Of a stretch of 33,879 nucleotides of DNA, positions 24,623 through 33,834 are shown in pieces. Position numbers and translations under genes: made by a program. The notes under the pieces were generated by a model, which saw only the letters and a program-made list of their open reading frames with translations, was not told the DNA's origin and ran no database searches. The stretch is from Desulfobacterales bacterium (GTDB lineage: Bacteria > Desulfobacterota > Desulfobacteria > Desulfobacterales > JARGFK01). Positions within the stretch are counted from its first letter, which is position 1. Each line of letters opens with the position of its first letter. Location of the stretch: positions 1 through 33,879 of the forward strand of contig JARGFK010000046.1 of NCBI GenBank assembly GCA_029211065.1, written 5' to 3'.

Positions 24623-25228
24623 CTCAAATATCGACACATCTCCTGCCCCTTTTCGTATGACTTCGGGCCGATCATCGATCAAGGAAATAACACTGGAAGG
24701 ATTCCCCGGGATGGGGCCCCCGTCAATGACCGCATCCAGGCGGCTTCCGAAATAATCGTGGATCAGGGAAGGATCGTAAAAGAGGGCGCCGTCGGGCATC
24801 GTGGCGCTGGTTGAAATAATGGGGTTTTCCAGCGCCTCCACCAGCGCAATGCAGATGTTGTTGTTCGGCACCCGGATGCCGGCGGTTTTTCGCTTGGTGA
24901 GCATCATTTTGGGAACCAGACGGGAGCCCTCCAGTATAAATGTATAGGGCCCCGGCAGAAGTCTTTTCATGGTTTTATAGGCATAGTTGGAAACCTTGGC
25001 ATATCGGCTGATGTTGGTCAGGTCCGAGCAGATGAAGCTGAAGGGCTTGTTTTTGCTGCGACTTTTGAGCAGGTAGATCTTTTCTATCGCTTTCTTGTTG
25101 AGGATATCGCAGCCGATGCCATAAAAGGTATCGGTGGGATAGGCAATGATTCCTCCTTTATGGAGGATTTCCACAACCTTGCGAATGAGCCGTTCCTGTG
25201 GATTTAGGGGATTAATTTTCAGCAGCAT
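24620..25228 (-). CDS. L-threonylcarbamoyladenylate synthase family protein (TsaC/Sua5/YciO)
   Basis: A 202-residue YrdC-domain protein. Enzymes of this family make threonylcarbamoyl-AMP from threonine, bicarbonate and ATP, for the t6A modification of tRNA. The conserved set is present: GGIIAYPTDTFYGIGCD (25-41), SRSKNKPFS, LLPGPYTFIL, KTAGIRVPN and ISTSATMPDG. These residues line the ATP/threonine pocket. Length fits the single-domain TsaC or YciO forms, not the two-domain Sua5, and YciO-type function cannot be excluded. It is a single minus-strand gene between plus-strand blocks. No strong ribosome site is seen before the ATG at 25228. Confidence 0.88.
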   Translation of the reverse strand: MLLKINPLNPQERLIRKVVEILHKGGIIAYPTDTFYGIGCDILNKKAIEKIYLLKSRSKNKPFSFICSDLTNISRYAKVSNYAYKTMKRLLPGPYTFILEGSRLVPKMMLTKRKTAGIRVPNNNICIALVEALENPIISTSATMPDGALFYDPSLIHDYFGSRLDAVIDGGPIPGNPSSVISLIDDRPEVIRKGAGDVSIFE

Positions 25229-25297
25229 AATATGTCCATCTGTTTAAGTCTCATAAAGATATTAACGCAATTTCAGTCAATAATACAAGAAAATGTT

Positions 25298-25471
25298 TCA
25301 GGTGTCAGGGATCAGGGGCCGGGGATCAGGTGTCAGGGATCAGAGGTCGGAGTATTCCACAGCGGCAAAATGATGAAAATGAATAAGGGATGCGCAGATA
25401 AACCTTTTCATGTTCAAAGCACATGTCCGCAACCGGCAATTCCTGACAACTGACCCCCGAAACCTGGCCCC
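25298..25471. repeat. Intergenic TCAGGTGTCAGGGATCAG direct repeat with a distant inverted arm
   Basis: An 18-base unit occurs twice without mismatch, at 25298-25315 and 25326-25343 (period 28). About 100 bases on, 25442-25471 (CCTGACAACTGACC, then CCGAAACC and TGGCCCC) is an imperfect inverse of the first arm's GGGGCC-GGGG-TCAGG-TGTCAGG part, so a long hairpin can form. The whole gap 25229-25590 holds no supported gene. Its last 100 bases are very AT-rich and probably contain the guaB promoter, though no box pair stands out. Confidence 0.55.
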
Positions 25472-25590
25472 CGAAATTAGTCATTGCTAAAGAGACAGCC
25501 ATTTGATAATTAATCAGATTATTAATGGTTATCTCTTAAAACTCATTGAAAAAATTATAAAAAACAACTCGTTGATACGGGAGGACGTCC

Positions 25591-27054
25591 ATGCTTAAAA
25601 TACCACCTGAAGAAGGTTATTCTTTTGACGATGTATTATTGGTCCCCAACCACTCCGAAGTGTTGCCGAAAGACGCCAACACAAGCACCCGGCTGACTAA
25701 AAACCTCAACCTCAATATTCCCATCGTCAGTGCCGCTATGGATACGGTTACCGAGGCCCGCACGGCCATCACCATGGCGCGTGAAGGCGGCATCGGTTTC
25801 ATCCACCGCAATCTGAGCGTTAAAAGCCAGGTTACTGAAGTCGACCAGGTCAAAAAATCAGAAAGTGGAATGATTATCGATCCGGTTACGATTTCCCCGG
25901 ATCGAACCGTTGCGGATGTGTTGAAACTGATGGAAAAGTATCATATTTCCGGGGTGCCTGTGACCAAGGGCGACCAGCTGGTGGGAATTGTAACCAACAG
26001 GGATTTGCGATTCGAGACCAAATTGGAAAAAAAAGTATCCGATATAATGACTAAGGATAAACTGATTACCGTTTCAGAAGGCATTTCCCTGGAAGATTCC
26101 AAAAAATTGCTGCACGAGCATCGAATTGAAAAGCTGTTGGTGGTGGATAAAAAAGGACAGTTGAAGGGGCTGATCACCATAAAGGACATTGAAAAAATTC
26201 GTAAATACCCCAACGCCTGCAAAGACAAGCTGGGCCGGCTGCGGGTCGGTGCTGCGGTGGGGGTGGGGCCGGACATGGAAGAACGCACCGAAGCGCTTTT
26301 GCAGGCGGGTGCGGATGTGATATTGATCGATACCTCCCATGGGCATTCGAAAAACGTCCTTGAAGCCGTCCGGAAATTAAAGCGTAACTTTAAAGACCTT
26401 GAATTGATTGCGGGCAATGTCGGTACCGGCAAGGGTGCTGAAGACCTTATCAAGGCCGGCGTCGACGGCGTCAAAATCGGGATCGGGCCCGGGTCGATTT
26501 GCACTACCCGGATTGTCGCCGGGGTGGGAGTTCCCCAGATCAGCGCCATTATGGACTGCCGTTCGGTTTCCAATAAAACCGGCGTGCCGCTCATTGCCGA
26601 TGGCGGGATAAAATTTTCAGGAGATATTACCAAGGCGATCGGGGCCGGCGCCCATTCGGTTATGATCGGCGGCCTGTTTGCCGGAACCGAAGAAAGTCCT
26701 GGTGAGACCATGTTTTATCAGGGACGCAGTTATAAGGTCTATCGCGGCATGGGGTCTCTGGAAGCCATGAAGCAAGGGAGCAAGGACAGGTACTACCAGA
26801 GCGAAGAAGTCGCGGAAGACAAGCTGGTTCCGGAGGGTATTGTCGGGCGGGTGCCGTATAAGGGGTCGCTTTCCGCCAATATTTTCCAACTGATCGGCGG
26901 ATTGAAAGCCGGCATGGGGTATGTGGGGTGCCGGACCATCGAAGAGTTGAGGGAAAAAGCCCGTTTTTTAAAGATCAGTGCCGCTGGACTGCGTGAAAGC
27001 CATGTGCACGATGTTATTATCACCAAAGAGGCGCCCAACTATCGCCTGGATTAA
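25591..27054 (+). CDS. guaB: IMP dehydrogenase
   Basis: A 487-residue IMPDH that oxidises IMP to XMP, the first committed step of GMP synthesis. It is a TIM barrel with an inserted pair of CBS domains (about 95-205; [18 protein letters not shown], then the second repeat around [15 protein letters not shown]). The catalytic loop is [13 protein letters not shown], with the Cys near residue 304. The flap has [10 protein letters not shown], and [16 protein letters not shown] lies in the substrate-binding region. GGGAGG sits at good distance before the ATG. dnaE starts 6 bases after the stop, so guaB, dnaE and manC appear to be one operon. Confidence 0.96.
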   Translation: MLKIPPEEGYSFDDVLLVPNHSEVLPKDANTSTRLTKNLNLNIPIVSAAMDTVTEARTAITMAREGGIGFIHRNLSVKSQVTEVDQVKKSESGMIIDPVTISPDRTVADVLKLMEKYHISGVPVTKGDQLVGIVTNRDLRFETKLEKKVSDIMTKDKLITVSEGISLEDSKKLLHEHRIEKLLVVDKKGQLKGLITIKDIEKIRKYPNACKDKLGRLRVGAAVGVGPDMEERTEALLQAGADVILIDTSHGHSKNVLEAVRKLKRNFKDLELIAGNVGTGKGAEDLIKAGVDGVKIGIGPGSICTTRIVAGVGVPQISAIMDCRSVSNKTGVPLIADGGIKFSGDITKAIGAGAHSVMIGGLFAGTEESPGETMFYQGRSYKVYRGMGSLEAMKQGSKDRYYQSEEVAEDKLVPEGIVGRVPYKGSLSANIFQLIGGLKAGMGYVGCRTIEELREKARFLKISAAGLRESHVHDVIITKEAPNYRLD

Positions 27055-27059
27055 CTGTC

Positions 27060-30000
27060 ATGACGAGCCATAGTGCCCCTAATTCTGATTTTGTCCATCT
27101 GCATGTACATACCCAGTACAGTCTGCTGGATGGCGCCATCCGCATCGAACCGCTGTTGAAACAGGTTAAGGATTTCGGCATGGATGCCGTTGCCATTACC
27201 GATCACGGGACCATGTTCGGGGCGTTGGAATTTTACGAAACGGCCCATAAGGCCGGCATCAAGCCGATCATCGGATGCGAATGTTATCTGGCGCCGCGGA
27301 AACTGACGGATAAAACGCCGGGCGACAACAAAGGCGTTTCCCATCTGATCTTGCTGGCCCAGAGCCAGGAGGGATTTCAGAATCTTTGCAAGCTGGTGAG
27401 CATCGCTCAGTTGGAGGGCTTTTACTATAAACCCCGCATCGACCGGGAAGTTCTCAAAGAATACAGCCGCGGATTAATCGCTTTCTCGGCCTGTTTGCAC
27501 GGTGAAATACCCGAGAAGATAACGGAGAACAGGATTGGGCAGGCTGATGAAGCCGCGCTTTTTTACCAAAAAATATTTGGTGAAGGCAATTTTTTTCTGG
27601 AAGTCCAGAACAACGGCATTGACATACAGGGGAAGGTCAATCAGGCGCTTCTGGATATGAGCCGAAGGCTTTCGATTCCTTTGGTGGCTTCCAATGACTG
27701 CCACTATCTCAAAAAGGACGATGTCCGCGCCCACGACCTTCTACTGTGCATTCAGACCGGTAAAACGGTGCAGGATGCGGACCGTTTAAAATTCAGAACG
27801 GATCAGCTCTATTTTAAATCAAAAGAAGAAATGATCAGCGATTTCAAGGATTACCCCGGCGCCCTGGCCAATACGGTTGAAATTGCCAAGCGATGTCATA
27901 TCGAATTTGATTTTAAAACCTACCACTTCCCTAAATTCAGTACCGCGGACAAATTGTCCGCGGAACAATTTTTTGAACAAAGCGTTCGCGAGGGATTTGA
28001 GAACGTCCTCGCGCGGGTGCTCGCCAAAAATCCGAATGTGGATCAAGCCGTTTACCGTGATAGAATCGATTATGAAATCAGCGTCATCAATTCCATGGGG
28101 TTTGCCAGCTATTTTCTGATCGTGGCTGATTTTATCCGCTATGCCAAGGAGCACAACATACCGGTGGGCCCCGGCCGGGGGTCTGCCGCCGGAAGCCTGG
28201 TGGCGTATTCTCTGGGAATTACGGATCTCGACCCCATTGAACACGGCCTGATTTTTGAACGGTTTTTAAATCCCGACCGCAAGAGCATGCCGGACATTGA
28301 TGTTGATTTCTGTATCAACGGCCGGGAAGAAGTTTTTAAGTATGTCGTTGAAAAATACGGCGGTGGCGATTATGTGGCCCAGATCATTACGTTTGGAAAA
28401 CTAAAAACCCGGGCCGTTATCCGCGACGTCGGCCGCGCCCTTGCGATCCCCCTGCATGAAGTGGATGTGATCGCCAAAATGGTGCCGGATGTATTGAACA
28501 TCAGCCTGGACGATGCCCTCAAACAGGAGCCGCGACTGGCGGAACTGGTCGCCACCAAACCGGAAATAGCCGATCTGGTCAACATCTGCCGGGTGCTTGA
28601 AGGTCTGCCCCGACACGCCTCCACCCACGCGGCCGGCGTGGTCATTGCAGACCGGCCGCTGGTGGAGTACCTGCCGCTTTACCGGGGTAAAAAGGGCGAA
28701 GTCGTGACGCAGTTCGACATGAAGTGCGTTGAAAAAATCGGGCTGGTCAAGTTCGATTTTCTGGGACTTCGCAACCTCACGGTCATTGCCAACGCCCTGG
28801 CGTTGATTGAAGGCCATCAGGGCGCAGCGCCGGATATCTCCGCTCTGGATGTTAACGATCCCAAGACCTATGCCCTGCTTTCAGCCGGAGATACCACCGG
28901 CGTGTTTCAGCTTGAAAGTTCCGGAATGAAGGACCTGCTGGTGCGGCTGCGGCCGGCGAATTTTGACGATATCATCGCCCTGGTGGCCCTGTACCGCCCC
29001 GGACCCCTTGACAGCGGAATGGTGGACGATTTTGTAGAGCGCAAACACGGCCGCAAGAAAGTGGAATACCTCGTGCCTGAACTGGAGCCGATCCTGAAAG
29101 AAACATACGGCGTTATCGTTTATCAGGAACAGGTCATGAAAATCGCCGGTGAACTGGCCGCCTATACGATGGCGGAGGCCGATGATCTGCGCAAGGCCAT
29201 GGGAAAAAAGATACCGGCCATTATGGCCAAGCACAGTATACGGTTTTTACGTGGGGCCAAAGAAAACGGGCTGCCGTCCGATAGGGCCAAAAATATTTTT
29301 GACCTCATGGAAAAGTTCGGCGGATACGGCTTTAACAAGTCCCACAGCGCGGCCTATGCCCTGATTGCTTTCCAGACCGCTTATCTGAAAGCGCATTTCC
29401 CCATGGAGTTCATGGCGGCGCTGCTTTCAAGCGAAATGCAGTCCACCGACAATATTGTGAAATACATTGCCGAATGCCGCAGCCACGAAATTCCGATCCT
29501 GCCGCCGGACATTAATGCCAGTGGAAAAGCGTTTGCTGTCCAGGAAGCGGGAATCCGGTTCGGACTGGTTGCGGTGAAAAATGTGGGCGAAGGCGCCATC
29601 GAATCAATTGTCGAAGCGCGCCAGGAGGGTGGACTGTTTACGTCCCTATTTGAATTCTGTGAACGGGTGGACCTGCGGAAAGTCAACAAGCGGGTTATTG
29701 AAAGCCTGATTAAATGCGGCGCTTTCGATTCCACCGGTGCGTACCGGTCCCAGATGATGGCATCGCTGGAGGGCGCCCTGGAATATGGCCAGCGCATGCA
29801 GAAAGACAAACTGGATCCCCAGATGGGACTTTTTGATATGGGCCCGGACGGGCCGGTTGCGATTAACTATCCTCCCATGAGTGAGATCGACGAATGGGAC
29901 AAGAACCAGTTGCTCAATCTTGAAAAGGAAGCCCTCGGGTTTTACATCACCGGGCATCCGTTGACCGGTTACGAAGATCTGTTGGAAAAGTTTACCAATA

Positions 30001-30608
30001 CCGACACCCTTTCATTAAAGGAACGAACGGATCGTGAAACCGTCCGGATTGGTGGCATTATCCGGACCATCAAAACCATCAAAACCAAAAAAGGCGATCT
30101 GATGGCGTTTGTCACGGTGGAGGACCTGCTGGGTGCGGTTGAAGTGACCGTATTTCCGTCGATCTATACTTCTGTTTACAGCCTACTGGCGGAAGACAGC
30201 GCCGTTCTGATTCAGGGGCAGCTGCAAAAGGATGAAAACGCCGTTAAGATTCTGGCCGACAGCATCATTGCCATGGATACAGCCGAGGAAAACTGGACTG
30301 CGGTGATTCATTTTAATCTAAACCTGGATCGCACGGAGCGCAGCACCCTGGAGAAACTTTGCGATATATTAAAAAACCACCCCGGGTCCTGCCGGGCGTT
30401 CATTCATTTGCGGGAAGATGAACAAAAAGAAGTGGTGATCGAACTGCCGGATTCTCTCACCGTCAAAGCCGGCATGGCCTTGACTCGCGACATCAAGGCG
30501 CTTCTGGGCTATCCGGCCGTGGAAACGGTTTGCAGCCCGATGCCCTCCGAACCCGCCGGCAACAATTCCAGAACAAACCACAACAGAAGGAAAGCTCAGC
30601 ATGCCTGA
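27060..30608 (+). CDS. dnaE: DNA polymerase III alpha subunit
   Basis: A 1182-residue replicative polymerase. It begins with a PHP domain (HLHVHTQYSLLDGA, ITDHGTMFG). The catalytic palm has the Asp pair in MPDIDVDF (about 410-416) and the third Asp in VKFDFLGLRN (about 564). QMGLF near residue 921 lies where the E. coli protein has its beta-clamp binding motif. An OB-fold follows (RIGGIIRTIKTIKTKKGDL, about 996-1014). Length is close to E. coli DnaE (1160). The ribosome site before the ATG is weak, and translation may be coupled to guaB. Its 3' end overlaps the manC start by eight bases. Confidence 0.97.
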   Translation: MTSHSAPNSDFVHLHVHTQYSLLDGAIRIEPLLKQVKDFGMDAVAITDHGTMFGALEFYETAHKAGIKPIIGCECYLAPRKLTDKTPGDNKGVSHLILLAQSQEGFQNLCKLVSIAQLEGFYYKPRIDREVLKEYSRGLIAFSACLHGEIPEKITENRIGQADEAALFYQKIFGEGNFFLEVQNNGIDIQGKVNQALLDMSRRLSIPLVASNDCHYLKKDDVRAHDLLLCIQTGKTVQDADRLKFRTDQLYFKSKEEMISDFKDYPGALANTVEIAKRCHIEFDFKTYHFPKFSTADKLSAEQFFEQSVREGFENVLARVLAKNPNVDQAVYRDRIDYEISVINSMGFASYFLIVADFIRYAKEHNIPVGPGRGSAAGSLVAYSLGITDLDPIEHGLIFERFLNPDRKSMPDIDVDFCINGREEVFKYVVEKYGGGDYVAQIITFGKLKTRAVIRDVGRALAIPLHEVDVIAKMVPDVLNISLDDALKQEPRLAELVATKPEIADLVNICRVLEGLPRHASTHAAGVVIADRPLVEYLPLYRGKKGEVVTQFDMKCVEKIGLVKFDFLGLRNLTVIANALALIEGHQGAAPDISALDVNDPKTYALLSAGDTTGVFQLESSGMKDLLVRLRPANFDDIIALVALYRPGPLDSGMVDDFVERKHGRKKVEYLVPELEPILKETYGVIVYQEQVMKIAGELAAYTMAEADDLRKAMGKKIPAIMAKHSIRFLRGAKENGLPSDRAKNIFDLMEKFGGYGFNKSHSAAYALIAFQTAYLKAHFPMEFMAALLSSEMQSTDNIVKYIAECRSHEIPILPPDINASGKAFAVQEAGIRFGLVAVKNVGEGAIESIVEARQEGGLFTSLFEFCERVDLRKVNKRVIESLIKCGAFDSTGAYRSQMMASLEGALEYGQRMQKDKLDPQMGLFDMGPDGPVAINYPPMSEIDEWDKNQLLNLEKEALGFYITGHPLTGYEDLLEKFTNTDTLSLKERTDRETVRIGGIIRTIKTIKTKKGDLMAFVTVEDLLGAVEVTVFPSIYTSVYSLLAEDSAVLIQGQLQKDENAVKILADSIIAMDTAEENWTAVIHFNLNLDRTERSTLEKLCDILKNHPGSCRAFIHLREDEQKEVVIELPDSLTVKAGMALTRDIKALLGYPAVETVCSPMPSEPAGNNSRTNHNRRKAQHA

Positions 30609-31968
30609 TGCGGCGGTCAACATCCATGCGGTTCTTCTGGCGGGCGGCAGCGGGACGCGCCTGTGGCCGGTTTCCAGGGAGCTGTTCCCGAAGCAATTGG
30701 TCAGTTTCTTCGGGACGGATTCTCTCGTCCAGGCCACCATTAAACGTCTGAGTCCGCTGCTGGAAACCGAAAAGGTGCGGATCGTATGCGGCGCCGAACA
30801 TTATTATGAAATCGCCCGACACATGGAAGATATCGGCGTTACCGCCGCCGGCAAAATTATCCGTGAACCGGTGGGGCGCAATACCGCCCCGGCCATTCTA
30901 CTGGCGGTATTGACCATTTTGAAAGAGGAAAAGGATGCCGTGGTCTGCGTTTTCCCGGCTGATCATGTGATCAAGGATATCGACCGATTCCACCGCAAGC
31001 TTGAAGCCGCCATTGAACTGGCCCACTCGGGCCATATCATTACGTTCGGCATACAGCCTAATTTCCCGGAAACCGGTTACGGTTATATAGAAGGGGCTGA
31101 CCGGGTCAGCCCGGATGCGCTGGGGATCAAGCGGTTCGTTGAAAAACCGGATAAAACCACCGCCCGAAAGTATATCGAGGCCGGAAACTTTTTCTGGAAC
31201 AGCGGTATGTTTGCCTTCAAAGCTTCCGTCATTGTAGAAGAATATAATAAGTTTCAGCCGGCGCTTCTCAGCCGGTTGGAAGGAATCGTGAGCGGTCTGG
31301 CCCCGGTTACACTGGAAGATTATCAACAGTTGCCGAATATATCCTTCGATCATGCCATTATGGAATCCACCCAAAAAGGAGTGGTCCTGCCGTCGGATTT
31401 CGGCTGGAGCGATATCGGTTCCTGGAAGTCGCTGTATGATTTTCTGCCTAAAGACACGCAGCACAATGTAACGGCCGGCGATGTGATCGTAAAGGATACT
31501 CAAAACTGTTTTATCATGGGGCACGAGCGCTTGATAGCGACCAACCATCTTCGCAATATGGTGGTGGTGGAGACGCCGGATTCCGTATTTGTGTCGGATA
31601 TGGATCGCAGCCGGGATGTAAAGGAAATCGTCACGCAGCTGAAAGAAAGCGGCCGCCGGGAATACCATACCCATCGGCTTGTTTATCATCCCTGGGGGAC
31701 CCTGACCCTGCTGGAACAGAGAGAGGGGTATCGCGTGGATCGGATGGTGATTTACCCGAACTCAAAATTTAAAGTCGAGCGGCTCGCGGCTGCAACCAAG
31801 CAGATGATCTGCGTCTGCGGAGTGGTAGGTATTACCTCGGAAAAAGGCGACATTTCGCTGAAGGCAGGTCAGACCGCCGTGGTTTCCCCGAATGAGATCG
31901 TACAGATGAACAATAAGGGGAAAGAGAACGCCTGCATCATCCAGGTTCAGATGGAAAAAGGTAAATAG
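30601..31968 (+). CDS. manC: Mannose-1-phosphate guanylyltransferase with a C-terminal cupin lacking the usual His motif
   Basis: A 455-residue ManC/AlgA-type protein that makes GDP-mannose from mannose-1-phosphate and GTP for surface polysaccharide. The nucleotidyltransferase domain (1-345) is complete: GGSGTRLWPVSRELFPKQ, GRNTAPA, FPADHVI, FVEKPD, FWNSGMF and GWSDIGSW. The C-terminal part (about 360-455) aligns with the type II phosphomannose isomerase cupin (YHPWGTLTLLEQREGYRVDRM). However, the metal-binding stretch normally read as QMHHHRAEHW is here VERLAAATKQMICVCG, without histidines. Isomerase activity is therefore doubtful; the cupin may be structural. The last codons and stop fall inside the first unit of a 15-base tandem repeat. 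It overlaps dnaE and belongs to that operon. Confidence 0.9.
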   Translation: MPDAAVNIHAVLLAGGSGTRLWPVSRELFPKQLVSFFGTDSLVQATIKRLSPLLETEKVRIVCGAEHYYEIARHMEDIGVTAAGKIIREPVGRNTAPAILLAVLTILKEEKDAVVCVFPADHVIKDIDRFHRKLEAAIELAHSGHIITFGIQPNFPETGYGYIEGADRVSPDALGIKRFVEKPDKTTARKYIEAGNFFWNSGMFAFKASVIVEEYNKFQPALLSRLEGIVSGLAPVTLEDYQQLPNISFDHAIMESTQKGVVLPSDFGWSDIGSWKSLYDFLPKDTQHNVTAGDVIVKDTQNCFIMGHERLIATNHLRNMVVVETPDSVFVSDMDRSRDVKEIVTQLKESGRREYHTHRLVYHPWGTLTLLEQREGYRVDRMVIYPNSKFKVERLAAATKQMICVCGVVGITSEKGDISLKAGQTAVVSPNEIVQMNNKGKENACIIQVQMEKGK

Positions 31969-32034
31969 ACTGAAGGTAGATAGACTGAAGGTAAACAGAC
32001 TGAAGGTAGATAGACTGAAGGTAGATAGACTGAA
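31960..32034. repeat. Five tandem 15-base repeats (GGTAGATAGACTGAA) at the manC 3' end
   Basis: Units start at 31960, 31975, 31990, 32005 and 32020. Units 2, 4 and 5 are identical; units 1 and 3 differ by one or two bases (GGTAAATAGACTGAA, GGTAAACAGACTGAA). The first unit carries the manC stop codon TAG. Each unit supplies a CTGAA end that can pair with the CTTCAG-type sequences at 32058-32100, for example CTGAAGACC (32030-32038) with GGTCTTCAG (32071-32079). Confidence 0.9.
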
Positions 32035-32057
32035 GACCAATAGGCTTTCACACTACA

Positions 32058-32100
32058 GTCTTCAGACTTCGGTCTTCAGCCTTTAGCCTTCGGCCTTCAG
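32058..32100. repeat. CTTCAG-rich inverted arm of the 15-base repeat element
   Basis: Four CTTCAG copies (32060-32065, 32074-32079, 32095-32100 and a CTTTAG variant between) read as the inverse of the CTGAAG ends of the upstream tandem repeats. Together with them they can fold into several alternative hairpins between manC and the aminotransferase gene. No U-tract follows. Confidence 0.6.
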
Positions 32101-32116
32101 AAAGGACGCGTTATCT

Positions 32117-33241
32117 ATGAAAGTACCATTGTTGGACCTGAAAAAACAATATCAGCAGATCAAACCGGAAATCCTTGCGGTGACGCAGGAAGTATATGAA
32201 AGCCAGTATTTTATCCTCGGCCCCAAGGTGGAAGTCCTTGAAAAAGAGATTGCGGCTTACTGCGGCGTGAAACATGCCGTCGGCGTTTCTTCGGGAACCG
32301 ATGCCCTCATCATCGCTCTGATGGCGGCCGGGGTTGGTCCGGGTGACAGTGTGATTACATCCCCCTATACCTTTTTTGCCACAGCAGGGGCGATTGCCCG
32401 GGTCGGCGCCAGACCGGTTTTCGTGGACATCGATCCGGATACCTACAATCTGCTGCCGCAAAAGATCGAAGGCGTTGTCGGCGAGGGGCTGAAGGAACGT
32501 CCCAAGGCCGTCATTCCGGTTCACCTCTACGGCCAGTGCGCCGATATGGAGCCGATCCTTGCGGCTGCGGCCGGACACCGGCTGGTTGTCATCGAAGATG
32601 CGGCCCAGGCCATTGGCGCCGTTTACCGGGAAAAACCGGCGGGTTCCATGGGTGCTTACGGTTGTTTTTCTTTTTTCCCATCAAAAAATCTGGGAGCCTT
32701 CGGTGACGGCGGAATTGTGACCACCGATTCGGCGGAGATTGATGAGAGGTTGCGGATCTTGCGGGTGCACGGTTCAATGCCCAAATATTTTCACCAGATG
32801 ATCGGCGGCAATTTCCGACTGGACGCGCTCCAGGCTGCCATTGTTTCGGTGAAGCTCAGGTATCTGGATAAATGGACCGAAGCGCGCCAGATGAATGCCC
32901 GCAGCTACCGGGAGCTGTTTCACTCCGCAGGACTGGACGAAGTGGTGAAGCTGCCGCTGGAAAAAGAAGAGCGTCATATCTACAACCAGTTTGTCATCAG
33001 CGTCGCCGACAAAAGGGACGCGCTGCGCCGTTTTCTGGAAGGGGCCGGCATCGGAACGGAAGTTTACTACCCGGTGCCGCTGCATCTGCAGGAATGCTTT
33101 GCCTATTTGGGATATCGGAAGGGCGATTTCCCGGCGGCGGAATACGCCGCCGACCATACGATTGCCCTGCCGATCTATCCGGAGCTGTCACCTGATCAGC
33201 AGGCCCATGTAGTGGAAACGATTAAGAACTTTTTTGCGTAA
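32117..33241 (+). CDS. DegT/DnrJ/EryC1/StrS-family sugar aminotransferase
   Basis: A 374-residue PLP enzyme that transaminates nucleotide-linked keto sugars in the synthesis of O-antigen, capsule or glycans. Family marks are [10 protein letters not shown] at the start, [14 protein letters not shown] (the phosphate-binding loop), [10 protein letters not shown] (ring-contacting Asp), [14 protein letters not shown] with the PLP-lysine Lys190, and [13 protein letters not shown]. The pattern is close to WbpE/QdtB-type enzymes that act on 3-keto sugars, but substrate choice cannot be read. AAAGGA stands about 11 bases before the ATG. It is separated from manC by the tandem-repeat element but is on the same strand and fits with it in polysaccharide synthesis. 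Confidence 0.9.
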   Translation: MKVPLLDLKKQYQQIKPEILAVTQEVYESQYFILGPKVEVLEKEIAAYCGVKHAVGVSSGTDALIIALMAAGVGPGDSVITSPYTFFATAGAIARVGARPVFVDIDPDTYNLLPQKIEGVVGEGLKERPKAVIPVHLYGQCADMEPILAAAAGHRLVVIEDAAQAIGAVYREKPAGSMGAYGCFSFFPSKNLGAFGDGGIVTTDSAEIDERLRILRVHGSMPKYFHQMIGGNFRLDALQAAIVSVKLRYLDKWTEARQMNARSYRELFHSAGLDEVVKLPLEKEERHIYNQFVISVADKRDALRRFLEGAGIGTEVYYPVPLHLQECFAYLGYRKGDFPAAEYAADHTIALPIYPELSPDQQAHVVETIKNFFA

Positions 33242-33259
33242 ATATTTTCCGGGTAAAGA

Positions 33260-33316
33260 GTATCTTTATTATCGAATTAGGAGTGAAGAGATTGCATAGA
33301 CTCTTCTAAAAGATAC
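33260..33316. other. Nested inverted repeat downstream of the aminotransferase gene
   Basis: GTATCTTT (33260-33267) pairs with AAAGATAC (33309-33316), and inside it GAAGAG (33285-33290) pairs with CTCTTC (33301-33306) around a 10-base loop. It starts 19 bases after the stop codon. No T-run follows, so it is terminator-like in place only. The rest of the 332-base gap (33242-33573) holds one promoter candidate and no supported gene. Confidence 0.45.
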
Positions 33317-33343
33317 AGAATGCCGAAAGGCCAGGAGAAGATC

Positions 33344-33372
33344 TCGAATCAACAGTACGAATATTTTATAAT
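33344..33372 (+). promoter_or_regulatory. Candidate promoter of the last small gene
   Basis: A perfect TATAAT (33367-33372) is preceded after 17 bases by TCGAAT (33344-33349), a poor -35 match (3 of 6). The leader to the ATG at 33574 would be about 195 bases long. Confidence 0.35.
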
Positions 33373-33573
33373 GCTGGACATTTTGCAAATGCCTTTCCTT
33401 TCACATGTGGATTCCAGCTTAGAAGTGCAACAGTCATTGACGAATAAAGGTGCGAACCAGACGGTTCACTTGACGCCGAGGACGGTCGTGGCCTGACGGG
33501 CAATTTTGGTGACAGCGCAAGCGACTTTATCGTTGAACCTCAGTAACAACTATCCATTTCAAGGGGGAGCGAT

Positions 33574-33834
33574 ATGGCAAGTTATTCTAAGTGGGATGGG
33601 TTTTTCAAGGTAATCTGTGGGGCCTCCGCAATAGTATTTCTCTCAGCCGTAGTCGTTAAGCTAGCGCGTCCCGCGTCGCTATCAGAAGTGAAATTAGAGA
33701 CCCTTTTGCTCATTCTAGGCGCTATAATCATATTCCCATATATAAGTCAATTAGAAGCATTTGGCGTTAAAATGGAAATCAAAAAGAAGGTTGATGATCT
33801 GGCGGTAGTGTATAATCTTTTGTGTAAATTTTAA
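33574..33834 (+). CDS. Small two-helix membrane protein of unknown function
   Basis: An 86-residue protein that I do not recognise. Two hydrophobic helices (about 10-31, FFKVICGASAIVFLSAVVV, and 42-59, around LLLILGAIIIFPYIS) are followed by a charged amphipathic tail (VKMEIKKKVDDLAVVYNLL). GGGGGAG stands 5 bases before the ATG, an excellent ribosome site. Codon use differs from the upstream genes, with more AT-ending codons (CTA, ATA, TCA), which suggests a different origin. After the stop comes an A-rich then T-rich stretch up to the window end, possibly a terminator that is cut off. It may be the first gene of an accessory region beyond the window. Confidence 0.6.
   Translation: MASYSKWDGFFKVICGASAIVFLSAVVVKLARPASLSEVKLETLLLILGAIIIFPYISQLEAFGVKMEIKKKVDDLAVVYNLLCKF

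Noticed and set aside
25941-26711. 256-codon minus-strand frame inside guaB
   Set aside because: A shadow of guaB; Ser/Pro/Ile-rich, low-information product with no recognisable motif.
30898-31689. 263-codon minus-strand frame inside manC
   Set aside because: Opposite a firmly identified gene; no ribosome site or domain.
31960-32034. Possible CRISPR array
   Set aside because: Units are 15 bases and directly adjacent with no spacers, and no cas gene is nearby; it is a simple tandem repeat.
31762-32040. 92-codon minus-strand frame with repeated Ser-Thr-Phe-Ser-Leu
   Set aside because: The repeated peptide is only the translation of the 15-base tandem repeat on the other strand, and the rest is a shadow of manC.
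33430-33570. Possible integron attC-like site (GAACCAGACGGTTC hairpin, GTTGAAC core-like heptamer)
   Set aside because: Only one core-like heptamer is found and no matching inverse partner at the proper spacing; no integrase is in the window.
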